Part shown: piece by piece, positions 42,101-49,266 of the stretch
How the letters are laid out: each line of letters begins with the position of its first letter
Position numbering within the stretch: the stretch's first letter is position 1
Source: a virus
DNA length: 64,000 nt
Direction: 5' to 3' (one strand)
Virus record (IMG/VR): IMGVR_UViG_3300045131_001736
Location: 24,560-88,559 of that record
Position numbers and translations under genes: made by a program
The notes under the pieces: model-generated
Told to the model about the DNA's origin: nothing
Seen by the model: only the letters and a program-made list of their open reading frames with translations
Databases searched by the model: none

Positions 42101-44530
42101 TCTTGATTTAATACCAAATTGTTCGGTATCGATTGGTATAAATCCAGATGCTAAACCATCTTGTAAATCGGTTAGGATAATTGAAGTTAAAATATCATTT
42201 TGAGTTGGACCATCCATAAGGAAAACCGTCAACTCCCCATCAATAGAATCTCTATTAAATGTTGCGTTATAATTCAACTCACCACTACCAGTTGTACCAG
42301 CTTTTAATCCTCTAATAAATCCACTACTACTTGCTTCAGATAATAGATAATATGATGATGTTGGTTGTCCTAATGGTGTTAATGATGATGATAATACTCT
42401 TAACTTTGCATCGGAGAATCCAATTTGTGGTAATCCATTTTTTAATATAATTTCATTTGTACCATCAATACGAATAGCTTGTAGTTCTAAATCGTTATCA
42501 GAACTATTCTTTATAAATGTTCCTCTATAAGGTCTAATTTCAAAGTTTACACCACCCTTACCATCAGCAACTCTTGTAATTACAACTTCATCAGTTACTC
42601 CTTCTACTTCTCCAGTAAATCTGATATATTGTACAGTGATATCATTTCTAGAACCAGTAAAATTAGAAACGTTTAATGTTGGAGTAAGTGTGTTTATATT
42701 ATTTAATAAACCCGGATATCTTCCACCAATATATTCAGATGGTAATATATAATCACCAAACTCATCATAGGCACCAGACGTATATGTGATTGAACCAGTT
42801 ATTACACTTGTTTCAACATTAAATATAATTGTAGTTGGTGGTAATGGATTAGCAGGTGCAGATGCGGAATCAAACGCAAAATATAATTGATTTGGTGTAA
42901 TTGTAAGACTCTTATTATAAAGATTCAAATTACCACCATCAAATGTTTTTGTTTTTTCTACTGCTACTGGAATGTAATTATTGTTAATATCGTAGAATTC
43001 AAAACGATAATCAAATGTTTCTTTTTGTAATGTTTTTGGTACAGTTTGTACAAATGTTATTTCATCAGGTGAAAATGAAGTTTCTTGCGATGCTTTAAAA
43101 CTAATATCACTTATATACCAATCACTTCCCTTAACTTCAAAATATAATCTAGCATTATCAAAATCATTAGCTATAATATTTTCACTTAAGTTTACTTTTT
43201 GTAATACTGAAGTTGATGAATCAATTGTAGTAATTGTTTGAGATGTAGGTGTTCCATTTAATGAACCACTTAAAAATACTTTAATAAAATCACCAGTTGT
43301 ATTTTGTGATTTTCTTGCATTTAAATTTAATGTATATTCAACACCTTGTTGGATACTTAAACTTTGAGTTGTATAAAAATACGTTCCCGCATTTGAATTT
43401 ATTTTGGCCGAATTAAATAAGAAATCTCTATTAAATTCAACCGAAACTGCATTTGATGAGGTTAACCAATAATTATCTAACCTAATATCAGTTAAATTAC
43501 CATAGTATTCTTCAGTAGCAGTTACAGTTTCAATATCTCTTAATAATTCATTAGATTCTAATTGTAAATCTTGAACAAATTCATAATCAGTAAGATTTGA
43601 TTGAGAACGTCTAAATACTTTAACTCTTGCCGCATCACCAACGAATGTTTTCATATCGGTGATATTGATTTTTGCAAATGAACCAGTAAGTGCAGTTGCT
43701 AAATCAGAAACCCCCTCCAAATAATTGAATGTTACTGAGTAGTTTTGATTTGTAAATGATTTTACAATACCATTTTGAGAATATGGTGTAGTTACTATAA
43801 TTTCAGTATCGCTTACAATATCATCAATTATACTACTATAATTTAAGCTATCTACCGTAATAGTTTGACCAACAACAGACCCTGTCCAATTATCACCACT
43901 AGCTACATTTAATCTGTATGATGTTGGTAATGTGAATCCCGTTAATTTTGCGTTTTCATTTGGTACTAAAGGAACACCATTAACAGTACCTGTCTTAGTT
44001 ATTGCTAATGAATTATTATTAAAAATTGGTTTATTTATTTCAGTAATCTCAACTTGAGGTCTACGATAAAATCTAACTCTATCTTCATTGGCAAGGTTTT
44101 TATTAACTTGAAAAGTTCTTTCCCATTTAACATTATATGCACCCTTCCATTCAGCAGGAATATCTCTTGTTACACCATTGTCAACATATTGATTAAGTTC
44201 ACCTAATACAGTAACTTTACCTAATCCAATTGGAGTATCTTCATAAATGTAAACTGCTATTAGTTTGGAAATTCCTTCATAATATTCAGGTATACCATTT
44301 CCAGGTTCGTAATAGATAGGGTCACCATTAACATCTAATATTTCAATTTTGATTTCAGTAGATGGTTGCAAGTATTGCGAACCTTCAATTAGGAATCCAT
44401 TTTTACCACCTGTAAACGTATCATTAAATTCAGTAATTCTGAAATAATCCGAATTTGGGTTATTATCTATTACAAATGTACCAAATGATGATAAATTTTG
44501 TTCTGGTGAATATTTTTTAATTCTAGCCAT
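36161..44530 (-). CDS. Giant tail/host-specificity protein with two Hint domains
   Basis: The 2789-residue protein has N-terminal beta modules, a run of Ig-like repeats about 900-1300 (LNADQRGRVFSYET, LSADENGGVYDYTT), a central tail-tip-like region (SPATSYDVNPQITIYGGDSE), fibre sequence, and a gp53-like C-terminus (LSDGSIIQWGRINSS). Two intein-type Hint domains lie in tandem: residues 2211-2361, opening TCLVGTSLIEMGDGS and closing HTYYVNGILTHN before Val; and 2369-2511, opening SVTGDTKIILSSGET and closing VHNYVSDDIISHN before Asp. Neither has Cys/Ser/Thr at +1, and no endonuclease is present, so they resemble bacterial intein-like domains that cut rather than splice. A late-type 9-mer lies 29 bases upstream. 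Confidence 0.8.
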   Translation of the reverse strand: MARIKKYSPEQNLSSFGTFVIDNNPNSDYFRITEFNDTFTGGKNGFLIEGSQYLQPSTEIKIEILDVNGDPIYYEPGNGIPEYYEGISKLIAVYIYEDTPIGLGKVTVLGELNQYVDNGVTRDIPAEWKGAYNVKWERTFQVNKNLANEDRVRFYRRPQVEITEINKPIFNNNSLAITKTGTVNGVPLVPNENAKLTGFTLPTSYRLNVASGDNWTGSVVGQTITVDSLNYSSIIDDIVSDTEIIVTTPYSQNGIVKSFTNQNYSVTFNYLEGVSDLATALTGSFAKINITDMKTFVGDAARVKVFRRSQSNLTDYEFVQDLQLESNELLRDIETVTATEEYYGNLTDIRLDNYWLTSSNAVSVEFNRDFLFNSAKINSNAGTYFYTTQSLSIQQGVEYTLNLNARKSQNTTGDFIKVFLSGSLNGTPTSQTITTIDSSTSVLQKVNLSENIIANDFDNARLYFEVKGSDWYISDISFKASQETSFSPDEITFVQTVPKTLQKETFDYRFEFYDINNNYIPVAVEKTKTFDGGNLNLYNKSLTITPNQLYFAFDSASAPANPLPPTTIIFNVETSVITGSITYTSGAYDEFGDYILPSEYIGGRYPGLLNNINTLTPTLNVSNFTGSRNDITVQYIRFTGEVEGVTDEVVITRVADGKGGVNFEIRPYRGTFIKNSSDNDLELQAIRIDGTNEIILKNGLPQIGFSDAKLRVLSSSLTPLGQPTSSYYLLSEASSSGFIRGLKAGTTGSGELNYNATFNRDSIDGELTVFLMDGPTQNDILTSIILTDLQDGLASGFIPIDTEQFGIKSRTEREFTPNIGRVTGSFYLRGTNEAPISGTLNIFPSMSVDPETIEPYYYMFYVTGTFDRRISVEVTDFDNNIINSGIPGQNGIPFYEAVQTKQLSTKFTYLEDYTSASISIDKTFVSVPDGDPGDDAIVVKINPNPITLNADQRGRVFSYETAATDITITQGFLPLIFTSSKKPGTFTTASIITKGIQYSTFDEIMGDASMSISGFSNMTDLTASVEYKLEIHPFYTASYYTQSFFQQFQKSVDGAAAINIELAPTILALSADENGGVYDYTTTNTTLKVKQGDEYLEFNSQELPGTFTASISVNNITVGLLTASKTETTDNGLNDTMLFVSMSNMTDDSASIDYSILIRPFSITNGIVTGSQYVTRTQSFTKQKEGVNARSVSLAASSLVVNFDGDGVVTSPLDSIFLTATAFNVTASQTYYQYFKDGFAYSTISTDNVFEIGSGDATSPGENATWQVQIRDGNTTSGVIATSEVTITGIKAGADNYQVSLTNPATAVLVETDGSTTLTGTGTQIRAFKGTTELTHVSTYSEETLDLIGNVIGTLGEFSASLYSKPGFITQTNRPTGSPATVAPIQTWANPQDNKAATIVYKVDIENGRATYFLSQSLTTVFEGATGPGVVFRGEWSGSTNYLFDLNQKRRDAVLFDKNGDGTPEMYYATKLPSGPHTYLSNTVSGLYTQSIDTVPSGYTLIGAKQPNTQTDYWEELGEEDFFVAAKIGIFEESFIKNTINVGSPATSYDVNPQITIYGGDSEPYISIGQSIQGYGQKGVYIGVTEDGGPTGTAGTTGLLSIENGDGTRHLRWDGNELNVSGIVSASAGKFGGWIIDPSGIYFPTTFPVGYQYNTEVTASLHNDVYAGLNNLVGFGANRALKGPNPFDGSGSALLTVFGTLTTNHRILSASNSASNSEIGNSKLFLSNGLYADSSSYQIAFHTTSSLQVVSSSLDSYIAWPSGANYLEVRQTGDFPLSYYDFIQELLYDQPESAYPEVPSDLKSHIIKAFDVAVLGIGNVLNFPAMKIYGISEDETRLFLSASNPYGQTIKFNSAASASYYYPNTNGDYTYTQGSLSAGSREFRIISGEGLRLSTSGSTLNQSDKPYLSMGQLSQSFDEVGVFLGFPSGSDDPLFSLRSKDGAYLNYTGDGVNFSGNVQGSTINGSEINGGAINIGIISGSNPIRYNFTVDANGNVNANNAGLSGSINATDGRIGDWIIDADSGNLRDDNSEIIFDPSLPELQFYTGSEKKVIISPSNELTTTTGDVKYFQFTGSGVVYPTPQSVTTNTSNANFVYSSYMVSLPSTGSYNVTAAGALEVALNIPAVSVSIPAGVSHTTSYPSYLPTFNGQFHGGYSSPSVAYAELNLEAVNISTGVVVGRTLLGTAAAVSSYNAGNYYTGEYIEEGGGGTCLVGTSLIEMGDGSFKQIKDIQIGDFIKSLDIDSLTPKYSEENDWTATHISDSEKTIEEVLDIKSYADNEIYNINNGLIECTHSHKHIIKQNGVWCIKTTDKINVGDIFLNSENEEVEITSITINEKTDDVYNIRVSGKHTYYVNGILTHNVKLESFVSVTGDTKIILSSGETILAKDVVEGEKIIAWSWNDKLDNTEVNKFSEFEIAKIKKRKVDKVYKVSAGGKTIRVSDSHGFWLNDNKQIKTVELVAGKSMINIKDGNGIKLVLVDSVEIIKTDEWVYTFSVPGVHNYVSDDIISHNDGTWTYISTNTISGYQNNVSAQTGVTRSMNLTSTGNIRFRYSIRFYGYSGQRANIGSSINSYSFTYQSHTVGPTLANTPTYDTILNVSVPSNFVEIKAGGIQVVSTPDTYVRIPRKPAGSANQEVLKAAGGISYFEKTVGLGVDTSTAINSKGDIIPESDSLYNIGNSSNRFAYTYTDNLIGLGNQHQTNTVASSMSTNNYQKLSDGSIIQWGRINSSANVTFPVTFGSPPVVTCASYRSSNGSNGYNHIYNLTTSGVSLVLDSVDGYWIAIGNLPTG

Positions 44531-44559
44531 TTAACTAAGATTTCTTTGTTGTTTCTCTT

Positions 44560-44568
44560 TATAAGTAT
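44560..44568 (-). promoter_or_regulatory. Late-type promoter 9-mer (ATACTTATA)
   Basis: The motif lies 29 bases upstream of the 2789-residue tail protein gene and 27 bases from the iteron block that separates it from the divergent regulator gene. Confidence 0.5.
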
Positions 44569-44594
44569 TTGTATTTTTTAAATATACATACTTA

Positions 44595-44624
44595 TTCTAA
44601 AGAAAACTAAAGAGTTCTAAAGAA
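44595..44624. promoter_or_regulatory. Three 10-bp iterons, putative operator
   Basis: TTCTAAAGAA (44595-44604), AACTAAAGAG (44605-44614) and TTCTAAAGAA (44615-44624) are adjacent copies at exact 10-bp period, one per helical turn. They lie 23 bases upstream of a ribbon-helix-helix gene and between it and the divergent tail gene. Such repeats are typical binding sites for that protein class. Binding is inference. Confidence 0.65.
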
Positions 44625-44647
44625 TGGTTAGTTTAATACGATAAATT

Positions 44648-44821
44648 ATGAATAAGAAATATGCTATGTTACAAATTGATGCTGAGGTTCATCAATTGTT
44701 AAAAGATTTTTGTAAAGATAAGGGTTATAAAATGAATGGGTTGGTTGAGAGTCTAATTAAAGATAAAGTATCCCCATTTAAAACTCAACAACCAACCAAT
44801 ATTTTAAGAACTAGAACTTAA
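44648..44821 (+). CDS. Ribbon-helix-helix transcription regulator
   Basis: This is a 57-residue protein and the only plus-strand gene supported in the window. It has the Arc/CopG/MetJ layout: a short beta strand (KYAMLQIDA, residues 4-12), helix A (AEVHQLLKDFCKDKG) and, after a turn with the family GYKMN, helix B (GLVESLIKDKV, 31-41), then a disordered tail. Dimers insert the strand into the major groove of repeated operator sites. Three 10-bp iterons lie upstream. The gene is divergent from the 2789-residue tail gene and convergent with sbcDC, overlapping its 3' end by eleven bases. I infer a switch between block promoters or autoregulation. Confidence 0.75.
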   Translation: MNKKYAMLQIDAEVHQLLKDFCKDKGYKMNGLVESLIKDKVSPFKTQQPTNILRTRT

Positions 44822-47800
44822 CGCTAGAGAACCCATTCACTTTTTTAATTTCCATTAAGGAATCTACTACATCTCGCATTGAATCAATATGTGATATAAT
44901 CATCACAAAGTCAAATTGAGTTTTAAGATAAGCGAACAACATATACAATGATGTTAAGTTCTCATTATCTAATGTTCCAAATCCTTCATCCACTACTAAG
45001 AAGTTTGGACGAGGCAGGTTACATACGTTGATTAGAGCGATTCTAATTGCCAATCCTGATATAAACTTCTCCATACCACTACACATCTCTAAACTCCATT
45101 TCTGGTCATCATAGACAATATTAGCGTTGATGTTTTTACCATCCATATCCAATTGAACTCCGAACTCTACAATTTGACCTAAGATATTATTAACCTCACC
45201 TTCAATCATAGGAAGTGCCTTTGATATCAATTCATATGATATACCATCCTTACTTAATGCATTTAAATAGTATTCATATAATCCAAATTGTTCTTCTAAC
45301 TCCTCAACCTCTTTTATTCTCGCCTCAATAGTTTCCTTTTGATTTGTAAGGGATGATACATCACCATTTAAGTTAAGAAGTAATTTATTCTTTTGCTCTA
45401 CTAATGTTTTAGAAGATGCTAAATCAGTTCTTACAATTTGAATTTCAGTTCTGATTTCTTTGTTCTTTTGGATTTGTTTTTCATTCTCCAAATAATCAGC
45501 TATAAGTTGTGTAACTTCCTTAACTTCATTCTCTAGCTTAACTTCTTGAGTTTCAATTGTTGATAACTTGTTAATAAGTGTTGATAACTCTCGTTCTACC
45601 TTAGTTTCATCTGATTTGGTATCACTTAACAACTTCCAACTTACTTCATAATTCAATAATGAATTTACAGATGATTCTAATTCTAACTTAGTTTCATTAT
45701 ACTGAGATTGCCTTTCCTTAAATTCTTTAATAGATTCAACGGCTTCCTTTTTAGCTTCTAAAATAGTTGCTGAGTTTTCCATACAAACATTACAATCTTC
45801 ATTGTACTTATGGGAATCTAAATGTTCCTTTTTATCATATAAAGATTCTAACTTAATATCAATCTTTTCAATTTCGTTTGTAAGGGTTTGTAATTGCTCC
45901 CTTTGAGTTTTTAATCTACCAATACCACTTTCTATATCTGCTTCATCAAATCCCTCCAATGCCCCTAATAACCTATCTCTATCGGATTGTAATATAACGA
46001 TATCAGCTTTAGTTTTAGATTGTTGTTTCAACAAGTCGATTAAATTATTTCCTAATGTCGATTTTTTATTTTCTAATTCAGTTAATGAATATGTATCCGA
46101 TTTTAAAGGAACTATTTTTTCGTTGAGAGAAATTAATTTTTGATTGTAGGTATCCACACTTCCAGTTGCTTCATTAAGTTGAGCTTCTATCAAACTATAC
46201 TCTTTGTTCTTACTAATAAGGTTAGTTTCTATATCAGCTAATCGTTGAGTGAAATCATCCTGCTTAAACTTTCTGATTAGAGAAGCGTTATCCCTATTTT
46301 CATCCGATGCTATGGTGTATAACTTATCAAATACATCAACTCCCATAAACTGAGCAAGAATCTCTTTACGTTCGGTTTGTGATTTATCAATAAATAGTGC
46401 GTTATTACCCTGAAGTGATAATGTAGTTAATACAAAATCCTCATAACTTCCCATATATTGTTGGATGATGGAATTGGTTTCCCTCCTTTGCTCTCCATTC
46501 AAAGAGGTAACCAACCCATCTTCAACTTTCCAAAAGTCAACATCAACTTTGATGTTTTTTCCTTTATTAATTATTTTTGCTTTCCTTTCAATAAAGTAAT
46601 TAATCCCATCGATTTGGAAATTAAGTTTACAGTCAAATTCCGTTTTTCTATTATTAAGAATGTTCTTTGCTAAATACGTTCTACTTGTCTTGTCAAAAAT
46701 ACAAAATGAAATAGCATCAAATAGAGATGATTTACCACTAGCATTTGGTGCAAATACACCAACCATTCCCTTAGCGTTATCAAAACGAATTAAGTTGTTT
46801 GGTCCATATGAAAACATATTTGAAAACTCAAATGTCTTTGGTATCCATTGTATATTAGGAATACTTTCCTCATCAACTAATCGAGTATTTAATTCTCTAT
46901 TAATTTGTTGAATCTTATCAATCGTATCAGCATCAGCGAAGTATTGTCTTTTTAGATAATCTCTAATCAATTCATTTTGGAATTCAACATCCCTAACATT
47001 ACCAATAGAAAGTTTATCATCATAATTACCAGTCTTTTGTTTGGATAATGTATCCATTCTAGTTACTGTAAATTCTTCAACTTTGTATTTCTTTTTGATA
47101 TCAGTTAATACTCTTTTAATTTTAGATGGGTCAGTATTGGAAATACGAACTCTCAAACGAGGTTTTGCCGGCATATCCGTAACCGCTGGTACAACCCCAT
47201 TAATTACATCTAATGTATAAAACCCATAATCATTTTCAATATCAAATTCCTCAAATGTTCTTGATTCAACATCCCATAAAAGGTAACCATGCTTATCCAA
47301 TGATTCTCCGTGGTTTTGTTGGATAAGTGAACCAGCATATGCAATGGTAGGAATACCCAACGTTTGTCTTTTATGGATATCACCTAACATAACCATATCA
47401 AATCCTTCAAACATATCAGTTGTAAATGAATTTGATGATACAGTATAACCAATATCAGTTTCTGCATTATTTACAGGCCCGTGAAATAAACAAATTTTAT
47501 TCTCACCTTCTACCACTTCAGCCTTTGGCCAATTCTCTTTTTTGTCAAGTATCGAATACACAACAAAAGTAATATTGTTAAAGGGATAGATGCCAGTATC
47601 TCTAAGATAGTGAATTCTTTCATTATTTAAGTTTTCTACGATTGGTGTAAGTACATCCAATCTATAATTATTATTTAAGTTACAGTCGTGATTTCCGGTA
47701 ATTAAAAATGTTTCTTTTAAATTAGCACATTCGGTTAGAAACCAACTAATCTCTCTAACCAATTCCGGACTCATTTCAGTTTTAGCATGGGCAATATCAC

Positions 47801-47942
47801 CAGCCAAATAGATAATAGAATTTTCAATATTATCTTTTCTAACATTTTCTAAAAACTTATTGAATACATCTCTGTACTCATTATGTCTTTTTAAGTTACG
47901 GATATGTAAATCCGCTAAGTGATAGATTTTTTCTACTTTCAT
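44811..47942 (-). CDS. Fused SbcD-SbcC nuclease/ATPase (gp47-gp46 fusion)
   Basis: The 1043-residue protein joins a Mre11/SbcD-type metallophosphoesterase to a Rad50/SbcC-type SMC ATPase. Nuclease motifs: ADLHIR (D11, H13), GDIAH (D49), GNHD (84-86), FHGP (H154) and GDIHKRQ (188-190). ATPase: Walker A FAPNASGKSS (397-406), a long coiled coil, zinc hook CNVC (C717, C720), signature MCSGMEKFISGLAIRIAL, Walker B FLVVDEGFGTLD (D985, E986) and H-loop H1018. In T4 and most bacteria these are separate genes, and T4 gp46/gp47 resect DNA ends for recombination-dependent replication. The start overlaps the primase gene by four bases. Confidence 0.92.
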   Translation of the reverse strand: MKVEKIYHLADLHIRNLKRHNEYRDVFNKFLENVRKDNIENSIIYLAGDIAHAKTEMSPELVREISWFLTECANLKETFLITGNHDCNLNNNYRLDVLTPIVENLNNERIHYLRDTGIYPFNNITFVVYSILDKKENWPKAEVVEGENKICLFHGPVNNAETDIGYTVSSNSFTTDMFEGFDMVMLGDIHKRQTLGIPTIAYAGSLIQQNHGESLDKHGYLLWDVESRTFEEFDIENDYGFYTLDVINGVVPAVTDMPAKPRLRVRISNTDPSKIKRVLTDIKKKYKVEEFTVTRMDTLSKQKTGNYDDKLSIGNVRDVEFQNELIRDYLKRQYFADADTIDKIQQINRELNTRLVDEESIPNIQWIPKTFEFSNMFSYGPNNLIRFDNAKGMVGVFAPNASGKSSLFDAISFCIFDKTSRTYLAKNILNNRKTEFDCKLNFQIDGINYFIERKAKIINKGKNIKVDVDFWKVEDGLVTSLNGEQRRETNSIIQQYMGSYEDFVLTTLSLQGNNALFIDKSQTERKEILAQFMGVDVFDKLYTIASDENRDNASLIRKFKQDDFTQRLADIETNLISKNKEYSLIEAQLNEATGSVDTYNQKLISLNEKIVPLKSDTYSLTELENKKSTLGNNLIDLLKQQSKTKADIVILQSDRDRLLGALEGFDEADIESGIGRLKTQREQLQTLTNEIEKIDIKLESLYDKKEHLDSHKYNEDCNVCMENSATILEAKKEAVESIKEFKERQSQYNETKLELESSVNSLLNYEVSWKLLSDTKSDETKVERELSTLINKLSTIETQEVKLENEVKEVTQLIADYLENEKQIQKNKEIRTEIQIVRTDLASSKTLVEQKNKLLLNLNGDVSSLTNQKETIEARIKEVEELEEQFGLYEYYLNALSKDGISYELISKALPMIEGEVNNILGQIVEFGVQLDMDGKNINANIVYDDQKWSLEMCSGMEKFISGLAIRIALINVCNLPRPNFLVVDEGFGTLDNENLTSLYMLFAYLKTQFDFVMIISHIDSMRDVVDSLMEIKKVNGFSSVKF

Positions 47943-48877
47943 AAATTATTAAGTTTGGATAGGATTAAGGAATCCCATTCCGTTATATTTGCGTTTTTAA
48001 CTAAATCATTAACCTCATCAAATCCCATATCACCAGCATCTTTACCAATTGGAATAATGTTTTTAACACTTATCCCATTTTTAGTAAAGTATTCAGAATG
48101 TTTAACTGAATCACTAACAGCATCCGAATCTAATATGATTGTGATTTCCTTAACGCCTCTTTCAAATATTTTCTTCTTTAATGTTTTTGGTAAAAACTTA
48201 CCTAAGATTGGAATTACATTTCTCTTAACTGAGAATGAATCAAATACACCTTCCACCAATGTAATAGGTTCGTTCCAATTGATTTGATTATCAAATACAA
48301 TTACATCTCTACTAACAGGTGGATTTTTATATTTCATTGTAGCATCTTCATAAAACGAACGAGCTACAAAATAATTTAATTCATCATTCTCATTATAAGA
48401 TGGTACAATTACTCTACCACCATATAATCCATCTTCACAATACCCCATACCATATTTAAGAATCTCATCTTTAGAAATTCCTCTACGATGTAGATATCCC
48501 AACGCTTGGTTGTATGCGATGTTGATTGATTTTGGTTTGATGTGTAATGGTTTGAATTCTTTTGGAAGTTGTAGTTTAATTACTTCCTCATTCTCATCCG
48601 AACTAGTTGGTGTGTAATCACCATAAATGGATATTATTTTACCCAACTCATTTCTATCCACATTTAATTTGCGGAGTAATGATTGGATACTACGTCCTTT
48701 TGAATCACAAACCCAACAATGCCAATATTGGGTATCCAAATTGACTTGTAGTTTCTTTTTGTGGTGATGACAAAATGGACAATGATGGGTTTGTTCGTTG
48801 CCCTTCAAAGAAGTACCAACGCCTAAAACACCATCTAATACATTTATAACAATTAATTTATTTCTAGCGGAGAGCAT
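47939..48877 (-). CDS. DnaG-type DNA primase
   Basis: The 312-residue primase has an N-terminal zinc-ribbon, C33/C36 (HCPFCHHH) and C54/C57 (HCWVCDSKG), as in CHC2 domains, a linking RRGISKDEILKYGMGY segment, and a TOPRIM domain with TLVEGVFDSFS (E209) and IILDSDA (D250, D252). There is no helicase domain, so it would act with a separate helicase, as T4 gp61 does with gp41. It makes RNA primers for lagging-strand synthesis. A Bacteroidota-type promoter lies just upstream, and the gene runs into sbcDC with a four-base overlap. Confidence 0.9.
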   Translation of the reverse strand: MLSARNKLIVINVLDGVLGVGTSLKGNEQTHHCPFCHHHKKKLQVNLDTQYWHCWVCDSKGRSIQSLLRKLNVDRNELGKIISIYGDYTPTSSDENEEVIKLQLPKEFKPLHIKPKSINIAYNQALGYLHRRGISKDEILKYGMGYCEDGLYGGRVIVPSYNENDELNYFVARSFYEDATMKYKNPPVSRDVIVFDNQINWNEPITLVEGVFDSFSVKRNVIPILGKFLPKTLKKKIFERGVKEITIILDSDAVSDSVKHSEYFTKNGISVKNIIPIGKDAGDMGFDEVNDLVKNANITEWDSLILSKLNNL

Positions 48878-48898
48878 ATATTTAAATTATGGTTTATA

Positions 48899-48930
48899 CA
48901 AATATACGAATAATATTTGATATATCCAAA
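48899..48930 (-). promoter_or_regulatory. Bacteroidota-type promoter of primase-sbcDC
   Basis: The coding-strand 32-base unit starts TTTGG and ends TATATTTG (48899-48906). It aligns base for base in length and key positions with the units at 35381 and 49163. It lies in the 53-base gap before the primase, with a predicted start near 48892 and leader of about 15 bases. Confidence 0.75.
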
Positions 48931-49131
48931 TTAAATACCAGAATTCTTTACTTCTCTTAAAAATTCAGCTAATAGTTCTAATTGCTTGATTACATTTGTA
49001 TCACCATTACGTGCTTGCATTCCCCTAACAATATCTTGGATTGAAGTTGCTGCTACAATTAGAGCATCATCCTTTGAATTTAAGAATGCTTCCGAAATAT
49101 TGAATTTTTGTGCTACTTGTGTTAAGTTCAT
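48931..49131 (-). CDS. Small helical protein, unknown
   Basis: The 66-residue protein is not recognised. It opens with a helix-turn-helix-like stretch (LTQVAQKFNISEAFLNSKDD) followed by two helices (LIVAATSIQDIVRGMQ; QLELLAEFLREVKNSGI). It has no Cys and no membrane segment. It is preceded by a duplicated promoter array and followed by the primase promoter. The position suggests a regulatory or replication-accessory role in the middle gene block, but this is inference. Confidence 0.55.
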   Translation of the reverse strand: MNLTQVAQKFNISEAFLNSKDDALIVAATSIQDIVRGMQARNGDTNVIKQLELLAEFLREVKNSGI

Positions 49132-49162
49132 AATATGTTCTATTTAATTTATAGTTTATACT

Positions 49163-49194
49163 CAAATATACGAAAAATTTCCCAGTATACCAAA
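49163..49194 (-). promoter_or_regulatory. Bacteroidota-type promoter, proximal copy
   Basis: Coding-strand TTTGG begins a 32-base unit ending TATATTTG (49163-49170). The start site would be near 49156, about 25 bases before the 66-residue gene. It is the proximal copy of a tandem duplicated promoter. Confidence 0.75.
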
Positions 49195-49234
49195 TATTTT
49201 TGATAAAATTTTCCACTATAAATTGATTTAAGTA

Positions 49235-49266
49235 CAAATATAGTGAAAATTTTCCATTATACCAAG
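49235..49266 (-). promoter_or_regulatory. Bacteroidota-type promoter, distal copy
   Basis: Coding-strand CTTGG begins the 32-base unit and TATATTTG (49235-49242) ends it. Its -33 half overlaps the last codons of the GIY-YIG gene. Confidence 0.7.
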
